From Burkholderia metallica (GTDB taxonomy: Bacteria; Pseudomonadota; Gammaproteobacteria; Burkholderiales; Burkholderiaceae), in NCBI RefSeq assembly GCF_902832845.1, contig NZ_CADFDB010000014.1, positions 101,015-165,014 of the forward strand: a stretch of DNA of 64,000 nucleotides. Direction: 5' to 3'. The translations under genes were made by a program, and so were the position numbers. The notes under the pieces are model-generated. The model worked only from the letters and a program-made list of their open reading frames with translations. It was not told the origin of the DNA and ran no database searches. Shown piece after piece: positions 30,351 to 39,076 of the stretch; the first letter of the stretch is position 1, and each line of letters begins with the position of its first letter.

Positions 30351-30670
30351 CCGAAATCGAACCGGGCAGCGGAAACGTCTACGCTGATCTGGGCATGCGC
30401 GATGCGGACGAAATGCGGGTGAAAGCCCAGCTCGCCGCCAAGATCGCGGAGATCATCAAGTCACGACGGTGGACGCAGCAGCATGCGGCCCGGTTGCTCG
30501 GCATGACGCAGCCGAAGCTGTCGAACATGCTGCGCGGGCAGTTTCGCGGCGTGAGCGAAACGAAGATGCTCGAATGTCTGGCGAAGCTCGGGCGCGATGT
30601 GCGGATCGTCGTCGGGCCGGACCGTCATTCGGAAATCGCGGGGCACATCGAAGTCGTATTCGCCGCGTGA
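30347..30670 (+). CDS. XRE-family antitoxin (HigA-like)
   Basis: A 107-residue protein with a helix-turn-helix at residues ~38-70 (WTQQHAARLLGMTQPKLSNML). ATG overlaps the toxin stop (ATGA) and is preceded by AAGGAGCAAGGCG. The toxin-first order is typical of higBA-type modules, where the antitoxin both neutralises the toxin and represses the operon through the upstream palindrome. The C-terminal tail (DVRIVVGPDRHSEIAGHIEV) matches the usual extension of this HTH_37-type family. Confidence 0.86.
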   Translation: MTEIEPGSGNVYADLGMRDADEMRVKAQLAAKIAEIIKSRRWTQQHAARLLGMTQPKLSNMLRGQFRGVSETKMLECLAKLGRDVRIVVGPDRHSEIAGHIEVVFAA

Positions 30671-30734
30671 CGTTCACCTCCCGCCCCTAGCGCGGGAGCG
30701 ACTGCCGGCCATGCCGCCGGCAGTGCGTGACGGC

Positions 30735-31211
30735 TCAAAGGACGATTCGACGCCACTGCTCGAGCTTCTGCTCGAACGACAGCATCGCATTCGCCGGGCT
30801 CGACGAAGGCAGCACGAGCGTCTCGTACCCGGCCTCGCCGATCACGTCGGCAAAGCGCCCCGCCGTCTTGCCGTTGAAACACACGCGCCTGAGCAATGGC
30901 GCATGCTCGCGCAGCGAGTCGAAATCGTTCGGCTTCGCATTGCGGATCGCAGAATCGAGGCTGCCCTGGCGATGGCACGCATCGAGTACGTCCCAGATGC
31001 CGATGCCGTGCGTCAACACGCGCTCGAGACGCGCGTCATAAGCCAGCTCGTGCAGCCCGGGCTCGCCCAGCACCGCACCCAGCAACCGCCAGAACTGGTT
31101 GCGCGGATGCGCGTAATACTGCGCGGCGTCGAGCGACGCTTCGCCCGGAAAGCTGCCGAGGATCATCGTGTGCGTATTCGGCCCGACGACCGGCGGAAAG
31201 CCCTGCAGCAT
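30735..31211 (-). CDS. DNA-deoxyinosine glycosylase (uracil-DNA-glycosylase superfamily)
   Basis: A 158-residue protein from the ATG at 31211. It has the small Mug/HX-glycosylase pattern: MILGSFPGEASL at residues ~16-27, AQYYAHPRNQFWRLL at 30-44, GIGIWDVLDACHRQGSLD, and VLPSSSPAN near the C-terminus, which resembles the LPSSSP-type motif of hypoxanthine-DNA glycosylases. It would remove deaminated bases such as hypoxanthine, xanthine or uracil. The start overlaps the ubiC stop by one base (TGATG), so it is translationally coupled. A longer open frame extends upstream but only through ubiC in another reading frame. Confidence 0.82.
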   Translation of the reverse strand: MLQGFPPVVGPNTHTMILGSFPGEASLDAAQYYAHPRNQFWRLLGAVLGEPGLHELAYDARLERVLTHGIGIWDVLDACHRQGSLDSAIRNAKPNDFDSLREHAPLLRRVCFNGKTAGRFADVIGEAGYETLVLPSSSPANAMLSFEQKLEQWRRIVL

Positions 31212-31807
31212 CAGTTGCCCTCGCTCGGCCCGCCTGAGCGCGGCCCGTCGCCATGCGCATCGAGATGACGCCACAGCGCCGGCAGCATGCACTCGGTGAC
31301 CATCAACGGCTTGCCGTGACGCTGGAACACCGAACGCCGCGCGACGAACGCGTGCGGTGCGCGCGCCCCGCCAAGCGCATGCGACGCAAGCGCATACAAC
31401 GGATGGCCGGCGATCACGCGCCGGCTGACGAGCGCCGAACGCTCGACCTGCGGATCGCTGTACAGCAGCTCCGCCAGCGGCCGCGTGCGCAGCCGCCGCA
31501 TCGCCTGCCACACGCCCTTGCTGGCCGCGAGCGGCGCGATGCTGTGCGCGGCGACGTACGGCGTACCGTCGACCGACAGGATCACCTCGCGCACCCACAT
31601 CGGCGCGCGCGGCGAACTGGCGAGCGCGTCCGGCTCGTCGAACCACGGGGAGTCGACGGCCTCGCGCGTCACGCGCACGTTCACGCGGCCGAGCCGTGCG
31701 AGGTGCGCGGTCAGCGATCCGCCGCGCGTCAGCCAGTCGCGCTGGTCGAGCGTGCAGCCAGGCCGCGGCGTCTCGCGCCAGCCGGCCCGAGCGCCGTCGA
31801 ATCGCAT
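31211..31807 (-). CDS. ubiC: Chorismate lyase
   Basis: A 198-residue protein from the ATG at 31807. A GTG at 31819 would overlap the htpG stop as GTGA and is a plausible alternative. Matches to UbiC are [23 protein letters not shown], with the Arg that binds chorismate, and [10 protein letters not shown] with the catalytic-site Glu near the C-terminus. It converts chorismate to 4-hydroxybenzoate and pyruvate, the first step of ubiquinone synthesis. It sits between htpG and the DNA glycosylase gene, with overlaps on both sides. Confidence 0.88.
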   Translation of the reverse strand: MRFDGARAGWRETPRPGCTLDQRDWLTRGGSLTAHLARLGRVNVRVTREAVDSPWFDEPDALASSPRAPMWVREVILSVDGTPYVAAHSIAPLAASKGVWQAMRRLRTRPLAELLYSDPQVERSALVSRRVIAGHPLYALASHALGGARAPHAFVARRSVFQRHGKPLMVTECMLPALWRHLDAHGDGPRSGGPSEGN

Positions 31808-31815
31808 GCGTGCGT

Positions 31816-33714
31816 TCACGCGGCGCGCGACAGCAGCAGCGCGTTGGTCCGCTTCACGAAGCTCGCCGGATCGTCGAGCATGCCGCCTTCGGCCAAGAGC
31901 GCCTGATCGAACAGCAGATGGCACCAGTCGCCGAAATCGGCGCTGTCGGCGTTCAACTGCTTCACGAGCGCATGCTCGGGGTTGATCTCGAGGATCGGCT
32001 GCATCGCCGGCGCGTTCTGGCCGGCCGCCTTCAGCATCCGCTGCAGGTAGCCGCTCATGTCGTTGTCGTCCGCGACGAGGCACGACGGCGAATCGGTCAG
32101 GCGGAACGTGACGCGCACTTCCTTCACCTTGTCGCCGAGCGCTTCCTTCATCTTCTCGACGACCGGCTTGATCGCCTCGCCCGCCTGCTCCTGCGCCTTC
32201 TTCTCCTCGTCGTTCAGCTCGCCGAGATCGAGGTCGCCGCGGGCCACGCTCGCGAGCGGCTTGCCGTCGAATTCGTGGAGGAACGACAGCATCCATTCGT
32301 CGACGCGATCGGTCAGCAGCAGCACCTCGACGCCCTTCTTGCGGAACACTTCGAGATGCGGGCTGTTCTTCGCGGCCTGCCACGTGTCGGCCGTCACGTA
32401 GTAGATCTTGCTCTGCTCGGGCTTCATGCGCGACACGTAGTCGGCGAGCGACACGTCCTGCGCGTCGGTGTCGCCGTGCGTCGACGCGAAGCGCAGCAGC
32501 TTCGCGATGCGCTCGCGGTTCGCGTGATCTTCACCGACGCCTTCCTTCAGCACCTGGCCGAACGCGCTCCAGAACGTCTTGTACTTCTCCTTGCCTGCAT
32601 CGTCTTCCGCGTTCGCGAGCTCTTCGAGCATCGACAGCGCGCGCTTGGTCACGCCTTCGCGGATCGCCTTCACGTCGCGGCTTTCCTGCAGGATCTCGCG
32701 CGACACGTTCAACGGCAGATCCGCCGAATCGACGACGCCCTTCACGAAACGCAGGTATTGCGGCAGCAGTTGCTCGGCGTCGTCCATGATGAACACGCGC
32801 TTCACGTACAGCTTCAGGCCGCCGCGGTAGTCGCGGTTCCACAGGTCGAACGGCGCGTGCGACGGCACGTACAGCAGTTGCGTGTACTCGCTGCGGCCCT
32901 CGACGCGGTTGTGCGTCCACGTGAGCGGATCCTGGTGGTCGTGCGCGATGTGCTGGTAGAACTGCGTGTACTGCTCGTCGGTGATGTCGCCCTTCGAACG
33001 CGTCCACAGCGCGCTCGCCTGGTTGACGGTCTCGTCCTCGTCCTTCAGGACCATCTCGCCCTTTTCCTGATCCCATTCTTCCTTCTGCATCAGGATCGGC
33101 AGCGCGATGTGGTCGGAATACTTCTGGATGATCGACTTCAGGCGGTGCGACGACAGCAGCTCGTCCTCGCCTTCGCGCAGGTGCAGCGTGATCGTCGTGC
33201 CGCGCTGTGCGCGCTCGATCGCGTCGATCGTGAAATCGCCCTCGCCCGCGCTTTCCCAGCGCACGGCTTCGTTCGCCGGCAGGCCCGCGCGGCGCGTCTC
33301 GACGGTGATCTTGTCCGCGACGATGAAGCCCGAGTAGAAGCCGACGCCGAACTGGCCGATCAGTGCCGCATCCTTCTGCTGATCGCCGGACAGCTTCGTG
33401 AAGAATTCCTTGGTACCCGAACGCGCGATCGTGCCGAGGTTCGCGATCGCTTCGTCGCGGCTCATGCCGATGCCGTTGTCGTCGATCGTGATCGTGCGCG
33501 CGGCCTTGTCGTAGCCGATGCGGATGCGCAGGTTCGGATCGTTCTCGTACAGCGCGTTGTCCGCGAGCCCTTCGAAACGCAGCTTGTCGGCCGCGTCGGA
33601 CGCGTTCGACACCAGTTCGCGCAGGAAAATTTCCTTGTTGCTGTAGAGCGAATGGATCATCAGGTGGAGGAGTTGCTTGACCTCTGCCTGAAAGCTCATC
33701 GTTTCATGTGCCAT
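31816..33714 (-). CDS. htpG: Hsp90-family chaperone HtpG
   Basis: A 632-residue protein of standard length. The GHKL ATPase domain at the N-terminus has [16 protein letters not shown] (residues ~32-47), [17 protein letters not shown] and [12 protein letters not shown] middle domain with [15 protein letters not shown] follows, then the dimerisation domain. It is the first gene of an operon with ubiC and a DNA glycosylase. A sigma-32-type promoter lies 112 bases upstream. Confidence 0.97.
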   Translation of the reverse strand: MAHETMSFQAEVKQLLHLMIHSLYSNKEIFLRELVSNASDAADKLRFEGLADNALYENDPNLRIRIGYDKAARTITIDDNGIGMSRDEAIANLGTIARSGTKEFFTKLSGDQQKDAALIGQFGVGFYSGFIVADKITVETRRAGLPANEAVRWESAGEGDFTIDAIERAQRGTTITLHLREGEDELLSSHRLKSIIQKYSDHIALPILMQKEEWDQEKGEMVLKDEDETVNQASALWTRSKGDITDEQYTQFYQHIAHDHQDPLTWTHNRVEGRSEYTQLLYVPSHAPFDLWNRDYRGGLKLYVKRVFIMDDAEQLLPQYLRFVKGVVDSADLPLNVSREILQESRDVKAIREGVTKRALSMLEELANAEDDAGKEKYKTFWSAFGQVLKEGVGEDHANRERIAKLLRFASTHGDTDAQDVSLADYVSRMKPEQSKIYYVTADTWQAAKNSPHLEVFRKKGVEVLLLTDRVDEWMLSFLHEFDGKPLASVARGDLDLGELNDEEKKAQEQAGEAIKPVVEKMKEALGDKVKEVRVTFRLTDSPSCLVADDNDMSGYLQRMLKAAGQNAPAMQPILEINPEHALVKQLNADSADFGDWCHLLFDQALLAEGGMLDDPASFVKRTNALLLSRAA

Positions 33715-33825
33715 GGATGCTGTTTCCTCTTACTTGAACTTGGATGTTGTGGCGCAGACGGTCGGCGCGCGATGCCGCGAGGCCCGCGAACGGCCGACCG
33801 CCCGGTGCCGGCGGTTCGCGCGCCT

Positions 33826-33853
33826 ATCTGGGGGTGGCGCGTGCGATTTCAAG
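33826..33853 (-). promoter_or_regulatory. Heat-shock (sigma-32) promoter of htpG
   Basis: Read on the minus strand: CTTGAAA (33853-33847), a 13-base spacer, then CCCCAGAT (33833-33826). This is close to the sigma-32 consensus CTTGAAA-N11-16-CCCCATNT and sits 112 bases from the start codon. Confidence 0.75.
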
Positions 33854-33868
33854 AGCCGGCGCGCCGCG

Positions 33869-35329
33869 TCACGACGCGCGCCGCACGGCCGAGTCGATAT
33901 AGCGTGCGAGAAACCCCTGCAGCGCCGGATCACCACAGTTCGCGACGTTGAAGCGGGTCCACGTCGACGGCGACTGCTGCGGCGAAAACAGGCTGCCCGG
34001 CGTCAGCAGAAAACCCGCCTCGTGCGCGGCGGCCGCGAGCGCGTCCGAATCGACGCCCGTGTCGGCCCACAGGAACATCCCGGCCGCCGGCATCGTGAAG
34101 AGCCGAAGCCCCGTGCGCTCGAGCATCCGCGCGGTCTTGTCGCGCACGCCGTCGAGGCGCGCGCGCAGCCGCTCCACGTGGCGCCGGTAGTGCCCTTCGG
34201 TCAGGATCTTGTAAAGCACGCGCTCGTTGAGCTCGGGCGTCGTCATCCCGACCAGCATCTTCTGGTCGGTGAGGGCCTTCGCGATCTCCGGCGCGCACGC
34301 GACGTAGCCGACCCTCAGGTTCGCCGCGAGCGTCTTCGAATAGCTGCCGAGATAGATCACGCGCTTCAACTGGTCGAGGCTCGCGAGGCGCGTGGCCGGG
34401 TAGCTCGGCGGGCACAGGTCGCCGTACACGTCGTCCTCGACGACGAGGAAGTCGTACGCCTCCGCGAGCTTCAGGATCCGGAACGCCTGCGCGGCCGACA
34501 GCGACGTGCCGGTCGGGTTCTGCAGCACCGAATTGATCACGAGCATCTTCGGCCGCCACATCTGCACGAGCGTCTCGAGTGCATCGAGATCGGGGCCGTC
34601 CGGCGTGTACGGCATCCCGACGAGTTGCGCGCCCTGCGCCGCGAAGCGGCCGAACATCTGGAACCAGGCCGGATCGCCGACGATCACCGCATCGCCCGGC
34701 TTCACGTAGATCCGCGCGATCAGGTCGATCGCCTGCGTGATCCCCGACACCATCACGACCTGTTCGGGCTTCGCGCCGATCTCGACTTCGGCGAGGCGCG
34801 TCTGCAGTTGCTGGCGCAGCGGCAGGAAGCCCTGCGCGGTGCCGAAGCCGAGCATCTGCGCGCCGGACTGGCGCCCGAGCGCACGCAGCGCGCCGGTGAT
34901 CAGTTCGCCGTCGAGCCAGCGGCCCGGCAGATAACCGAGACCCGGCCCCTTTTCCGGGCTGACCGTGTGCAGCATGTTGCGCAGCAGCCAGACGACGTCG
35001 ATCGTGTTGTGCACCGGCGCGGCCTCGGCCACGCGCGCGATGCCGTCGGCCGGCTGCGGGCCGGCGGCCGTGCGCTCGCGTACGTAGAAGCCCGAGCCGC
35101 GCCGCGAATCGAGATAGCCCTGCGCGACGAGCCGCTCGTACGCCTCGACGACGGTGAAGCGCGATACGCTCTTGTCGAGCGCGAGCTTGCGGATCGACGG
35201 CATCCGCATGCCGGGCCGGAACACGCGTTCGTCGATGCGCCGCCGCGCCCACTGGACGAGCTGGTCGACGAGCGTGAGCGTGGCCGTGTCGTGCGGCGCG
35301 GGAATCTGGGCGAGTGGGACGGTGGACAT
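33869..35329 (-). CDS. MocR-type GntR regulator with aminotransferase-like domain
   Basis: A 486-residue protein from the ATG at 35329. Residues ~15-85 form a GntR winged helix (RMPSIRKLALDKSVSRFTVVEAYERL). From ~110 it is a fold-type I aminotransferase-like domain, with the PLP lysine K332 in GSYSKTLAANLRVGY and NPTG at 271-274. MocR proteins sense PLP or amino compounds and regulate nearby metabolic genes, often while divergent from their targets. The nearest divergent gene is the VOC protein at 35573, but the transporter and aminotransferase after it are also candidates. Three direct repeats lie upstream of its start. Confidence 0.87.
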   Translation of the reverse strand: MSTVPLAQIPAPHDTATLTLVDQLVQWARRRIDERVFRPGMRMPSIRKLALDKSVSRFTVVEAYERLVAQGYLDSRRGSGFYVRERTAAGPQPADGIARVAEAAPVHNTIDVVWLLRNMLHTVSPEKGPGLGYLPGRWLDGELITGALRALGRQSGAQMLGFGTAQGFLPLRQQLQTRLAEVEIGAKPEQVVMVSGITQAIDLIARIYVKPGDAVIVGDPAWFQMFGRFAAQGAQLVGMPYTPDGPDLDALETLVQMWRPKMLVINSVLQNPTGTSLSAAQAFRILKLAEAYDFLVVEDDVYGDLCPPSYPATRLASLDQLKRVIYLGSYSKTLAANLRVGYVACAPEIAKALTDQKMLVGMTTPELNERVLYKILTEGHYRRHVERLRARLDGVRDKTARMLERTGLRLFTMPAAGMFLWADTGVDSDALAAAAHEAGFLLTPGSLFSPQQSPSTWTRFNVANCGDPALQGFLARYIDSAVRRAS

Positions 35330-35343
35330 GGGCGGGGGCTCCA

Positions 35344-35387
35344 ACTGTACCGAAGGCTATCGCGCCGATTGTACCGTTACTGTGCCG
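35344..35387. promoter_or_regulatory. Three direct repeats upstream of the MocR gene
   Basis: ACTGTACCG (35344-35352), ATTGTACCG (35368-35376) and ACTGTGCCG (35379-35387) share WYTGTRCCG in the same orientation. Steps are 24 and 11 bases, close to whole helical turns. MocR regulators typically bind direct rather than inverted repeats. Confidence 0.55.
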
Positions 35388-35572
35388 GTAGTGACGATTA
35401 CAGTTGACCGAAATGGCGAGCGTGCGGCCGCCGTTCAGCCCCGCCGCACGAAGCAGGCCGCGCCTGCCGGCCTGCATCGCAGCCTGCTTCGTGGGCGGTA
35501 CGCCGGCCGGTCCGGCCGCCGCCCGGCGCCGCGCCTGCCCACCGTGACACTTTCGCTTCCCGACCGACGTTC

Positions 35573-36265
35573 ATGCCAGCCCGTTCCCTGACACTCGACC
35601 ATCTCGTGATCGCCGCGCGCACGCTCGACGAAGGCGTCCGCCATGTCGCCGACGCACTCGGCATCGAACCGGCCGGCGGCGGCCGCCACCCGCTGATGCG
35701 CACCCACAATGCGCTGTTCGGCGCATGGGGCGGGCTGTACCTCGAAGTGATCGCGATCGATCCCGACGCACCGGCGCCGAACGATGGCGCCGAGCCGCCG
35801 CGCGCGCGGCTGTTCGCGCTCGACGATCCGGCCATGCACGCGCGGCTCGCCCAAGGGCCGTTTCTCGCGCACTGGGTCGCGCGGGTCGACCGCCCGCGCC
35901 AGCTCGCGCTGTGGCAGCGCCAGTACCCGGCCCGCATTCCGCCGGTCGTCGCGATGCGGCGCGGCGATTTCGGCTGGGGCCTCACGGTGCCCGACGACGG
36001 CGCGTTCCCCGCGTGGCAGGGTGCCGGCGACGGCCTCCTGCCGTCGCTGATCCAGTGGGACAGCGCACGCCACCCGGCCGAATCGCTGCCGGGCGACGGC
36101 GTCGCGCTGAAGGCGCTCAAAGGCGCCCATCCGCGCGCGGATGCGATCCGCGAGCAGCTCGACTGGCTCGGCGCCGCCCATCTGCTCGACCTCGAAGCCA
36201 CCGACGGCCCGCCGGCACTGGTCGCCGAATTCGACACGCCGCACGGTGCCCGCACGCTGCGCTGA
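35573..36265 (+). CDS. VOC-superfamily protein (Glyoxalase_3-like)
   Basis: A 230-residue protein beginning LTLDHLVIAARTLDEGVRHVADALGIEPAGGGRHP and continuing HNALFGAWGGLYLEVIAIDP, the layout of the glyoxalase-like PF13468 group. No catalytic role is assigned. It opens a plus-strand run with a DMT exporter and an aminotransferase, with 54 bases to the exporter, and is divergent from the MocR regulator. Confidence 0.8.
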   Translation: MPARSLTLDHLVIAARTLDEGVRHVADALGIEPAGGGRHPLMRTHNALFGAWGGLYLEVIAIDPDAPAPNDGAEPPRARLFALDDPAMHARLAQGPFLAHWVARVDRPRQLALWQRQYPARIPPVVAMRRGDFGWGLTVPDDGAFPAWQGAGDGLLPSLIQWDSARHPAESLPGDGVALKALKGAHPRADAIREQLDWLGAAHLLDLEATDGPPALVAEFDTPHGARTLR

Positions 36266-36319
36266 ACGCGCTGCCGCCTTTCCGCTTACAACCACCCGCA
36301 ATACGGAGCCCCCCACCAC

Positions 36320-37228
36320 ATGAATTCGCGCGAAACCCGGGGCATGCTGCTCGGCCTCATCGGCGTGATGATTTTCAGCCTCACGCTGCCGATGACGCGT
36401 ATCGTCGTCTCCGAACTCAATCCGCTGCTCAACGGGCTCGGCCGCGCACTCGCCGCCGCGGTGCCGGCGGGCCTGCTGCTGTGGTGGCGCCGCGAGCCGC
36501 TGCCGACCCGTGCGCAACTGAAAAGCCTCGCGATCACGTCGGCCGGCGTAATCATCGCGTATCCGGTGTTTTCCGCGTGGGCGATGAAATCGGTGCCGGC
36601 CTCGCACGGCGCGGTGGTCAACGGCCTCCAGCCGCTGTTCGTCGCGCTGTACGCGGCGTGGCTGTCGCACGAGCGGCCGTCGAAGGCGTTCTGGGCCAGC
36701 GCGGTGGCCGGCAGCGCGCTCGTGATTGCGTTCGCGCTGCGCGACGGCGGCGGCACCGTGCAGGCCGGCGACGCGCTGATGCTCGTCGCGGTCGGCATCG
36801 GCGCGCTCGGCTATGCGGAAGGCGCGCGCCTCGCGCGCCAGATCGGCGGCTGGCAGGTGATCTGCTGGGCGCTCGTCGTGTCCGCGCCGTTCCTCGTGCT
36901 GCCGGTCGGCTGGCTCGCGTGGATACAGCATGCCGCGCATCCGGGCCCGCTCGCGCTGCGCACGTGGCTCGCGTTCGGCTACGTGACCCTCTTTTCGCAA
37001 TTCATCGGCTTTTTCGCGTGGTACGCGGGGCTCGCGATGGGCGGCATCGCGCGCGTCGGCCAGGTGCAGTTGCTGCAGATTTTCTTCACGATCGCCTTTT
37101 CCGCGCTGCTGTTCGGCGAAACCGTCACGTCGTCGACGTGGCTGTTCGCGGCCGCGGTGATCGCCACCGTGGTGCTCGGGCGCCGCTCGGCGGTCGCTAC
37201 GGCCGCGCAACCGGCTCGCGCCGGCTGA
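36320..37228 (+). CDS. EamA-domain DMT-superfamily transporter
   Basis: A 302-residue membrane protein with about ten helices in two EamA repeats. Hallmarks are VSELNPLLNGLGRALAAAV, GAVVNGLQPLFVALYAAWLSHERPSK, and QVQLLQIFFTIAFSALLFGETV near the C-terminus. It probably exports a small metabolite. It lies between the VOC protein and the PLP aminotransferase on the same strand, so an amino-acid or amine-related substrate is plausible but unproven. Confidence 0.86.
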   Translation: MNSRETRGMLLGLIGVMIFSLTLPMTRIVVSELNPLLNGLGRALAAAVPAGLLLWWRREPLPTRAQLKSLAITSAGVIIAYPVFSAWAMKSVPASHGAVVNGLQPLFVALYAAWLSHERPSKAFWASAVAGSALVIAFALRDGGGTVQAGDALMLVAVGIGALGYAEGARLARQIGGWQVICWALVVSAPFLVLPVGWLAWIQHAAHPGPLALRTWLAFGYVTLFSQFIGFFAWYAGLAMGGIARVGQVQLLQIFFTIAFSALLFGETVTSSTWLFAAAVIATVVLGRRSAVATAAQPARAG

Positions 37229-37380
37229 ACAGGTGCGCCATAATGGACGTTTTGCCTGATCGGTTTTGCCCACCCGGCCGCGAAGGCCCGATCGCGCTCG
37301 TGCCTGTCTACCCGGCAGCATCGAGGCGATTTGCCCGAACGACCTTTCTTGACTGACCACGATATCCGAACGAGGAGACT

Positions 37381-38562
37381 ATGAATCCGAGCGACCTGCA
37401 TCCGCCGCACTGGCAGCTTTCCGAACGCGCCCGCAAGCTGACGAGCTCTGCGATCCGCGAAATCCTGAAGGTCACGGAACGCCCCGAGGTCATCTCGTTC
37501 GCCGGCGGCCTGCCCGCCCCCGCGACGTTCCCGGCCGAACGCATGCGCGCCGCCGCCGACCGCGTGCTGCGCGACGCGCCGGCCGCCGCGCTCCAGTACA
37601 GCGCGACCGAAGGCTACCTGCCGCTGCGCGAATGGATCGCCGAACGCTACGGCGTGCGCGTGTCGCAGGTGCTGATCACGACCGGCTCGCAGCAGGCGCT
37701 CGACCTGCTCGGCAAGGCGCTCGTCGATCCGGGCAGCCCGATCCTCGTGGAAACCCCGACCTATCTCGGCGCGCTGCAGTCGTTCTCGCTGTACGAGCCG
37801 CGCTACGTGCAGGTGCCGACCGACGAGCAGGGCCTGCTGCCGGAAGGCCTCACCCCCGAACTCACGCAAGGCGCGCGCCTGCTGTACGCGCAGCCGAACT
37901 TCCAGAACCCGACGGGCCGCCGCCTGCCCGTCGAGCGCCGCCGCGCGCTCGCCGCGTTCGCGCAGTCGAGCCCGTTCCCGGTGCTGGAAGACGATCCGTA
38001 CGGCGCGCTGAACTACCGCGGCGAACCGCTGCCGACGATGCTGTCGATGGCGCCCGATCACATCGTGCATCTCGGCACGTTCTCGAAGGTGCTCGCACCG
38101 GGCCTGCGGATCGGCTACATCATTGCGCCCGAGGAGCTCCACTTCAAGCTCGTGCAGGCCAAGCAGGCCACCGACCTGCACACGCCGACGCTCACGCAGC
38201 GCATCGCGCACGAAGTGATCAAGGACGGTTTCCTCGACGAGCACATCCCGACGATCCGCGAGCTGTACAGCGCGCAGTGCGACGCGATGCTCGCCGCGCT
38301 CGCGCGCCACATGCCGGAAGGCGTCACGTGGAATCGCCCGGAAGGCGGGATGTTCATCTGGGTCGACCTGCCCGCGCAGATCGACAGCATGAAGCTGCTC
38401 GCCGCGGCCGTCGACCAGCACGTCGCGTTCGTGCCGGGCGCGCCGTTCTTCGCGGACAACGCGCAGCAGAACACGCTGCGCCTGTCGTTCGTCACGGTGC
38501 CGCCCGAGAAGATCGAGGAAGGCGTCGCGCGCCTCGGCAAGCTGCTGCGCGAGCGCCTCTGA
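37381..38562 (+). CDS. Fold-type I PLP-dependent aminotransferase (2-aminoadipate/LysN type)
   Basis: A 393-residue enzyme. Features are ISFAGGLPAPATFP at residues ~38-51, LQYSATEGYLPLREW at 71-85, NPTG at 176-179, DDPYG at 204-208 and the PLP lysine K236 in LGTFSKVLAPGLRIGY. This is the AadR/LysN-like aminotransferase group, whose members act on aminoadipate, branched-chain or aromatic amino acids, so the substrate is open. RidA follows 42 bases later. Confidence 0.86.
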   Translation: MNPSDLHPPHWQLSERARKLTSSAIREILKVTERPEVISFAGGLPAPATFPAERMRAAADRVLRDAPAAALQYSATEGYLPLREWIAERYGVRVSQVLITTGSQQALDLLGKALVDPGSPILVETPTYLGALQSFSLYEPRYVQVPTDEQGLLPEGLTPELTQGARLLYAQPNFQNPTGRRLPVERRRALAAFAQSSPFPVLEDDPYGALNYRGEPLPTMLSMAPDHIVHLGTFSKVLAPGLRIGYIIAPEELHFKLVQAKQATDLHTPTLTQRIAHEVIKDGFLDEHIPTIRELYSAQCDAMLAALARHMPEGVTWNRPEGGMFIWVDLPAQIDSMKLLAAAVDQHVAFVPGAPFFADNAQQNTLRLSFVTVPPEKIEEGVARLGKLLRERL

Positions 38563-38604
38563 TCCCCTTTTTCCTGTCACGACTCTCTACGAGGAATCGA
38601 ATAC

Positions 38605-39063
38605 ATGGCTAACGTCTACGACAAACTGAAGTCGCTCGGCATCGAACTCCCGACCGCCGGCGCACCGGCCGCCGCCTACGTGATGAGCGCGCAGAGCGGC
38701 AACACCGTCTACCTGTCGGGCCACATCGCGAAGAAGGACGGCAAGGTCTGGGCCGGCAAGCTCGGCGCGGACCTGCAGACGGAAGACGGCAAGGCGGCCG
38801 CCCGCTCCATCGCGATCGACCTGCTCGCGACGCTGCACGCGCACACCGGCGATCTGAACAAGGTCACGCGCATCGTCAAGCTGATGAGCCTCGTCAACTC
38901 GACGCTCGACTTCACCGAACAGCACATCGTGACGAACGGCGCGTCGGAGCTGATCGCGGAAGTGTTCGGCGACGCCGGCAAGCACGCGCGCTCGGCGTTC
39001 GGCGTCGCGCAGATCCCGCTCGGCGCGTGCGTCGAGATCGAACTGATCGCCGAAGTTGCGTAA
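38605..39063 (+). CDS. RidA/YjgF-family enamine/imine deaminase
   Basis: A 152-residue protein with the RidA-like fold pattern: SAQSGNTVYLSGHIAKKDGKVWAGKLG near the front, a long helix QTEDGKAAARSIAIDLLATL, and KHARSAFGVAQIPLGACVEIEL at the end. It lacks the precise RidA active-site loop with Arg105, so it may belong to a neighbouring YjgF subfamily. Such proteins hydrolyse reactive enamines released by PLP enzymes, which fits its position after an aminotransferase. Confidence 0.83.
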   Translation: MANVYDKLKSLGIELPTAGAPAAAYVMSAQSGNTVYLSGHIAKKDGKVWAGKLGADLQTEDGKAAARSIAIDLLATLHAHTGDLNKVTRIVKLMSLVNSTLDFTEQHIVTNGASELIAEVFGDAGKHARSAFGVAQIPLGACVEIELIAEVA

Positions 39064-39076
39064 CACGGGCACCGAA

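Noticed and set aside
31212-31646. In-frame upstream extension of the DNA glycosylase gene (303 codons)
   Set aside because: It passes through ubiC in another frame; the ATG at 31211 precedes the first conserved residues.
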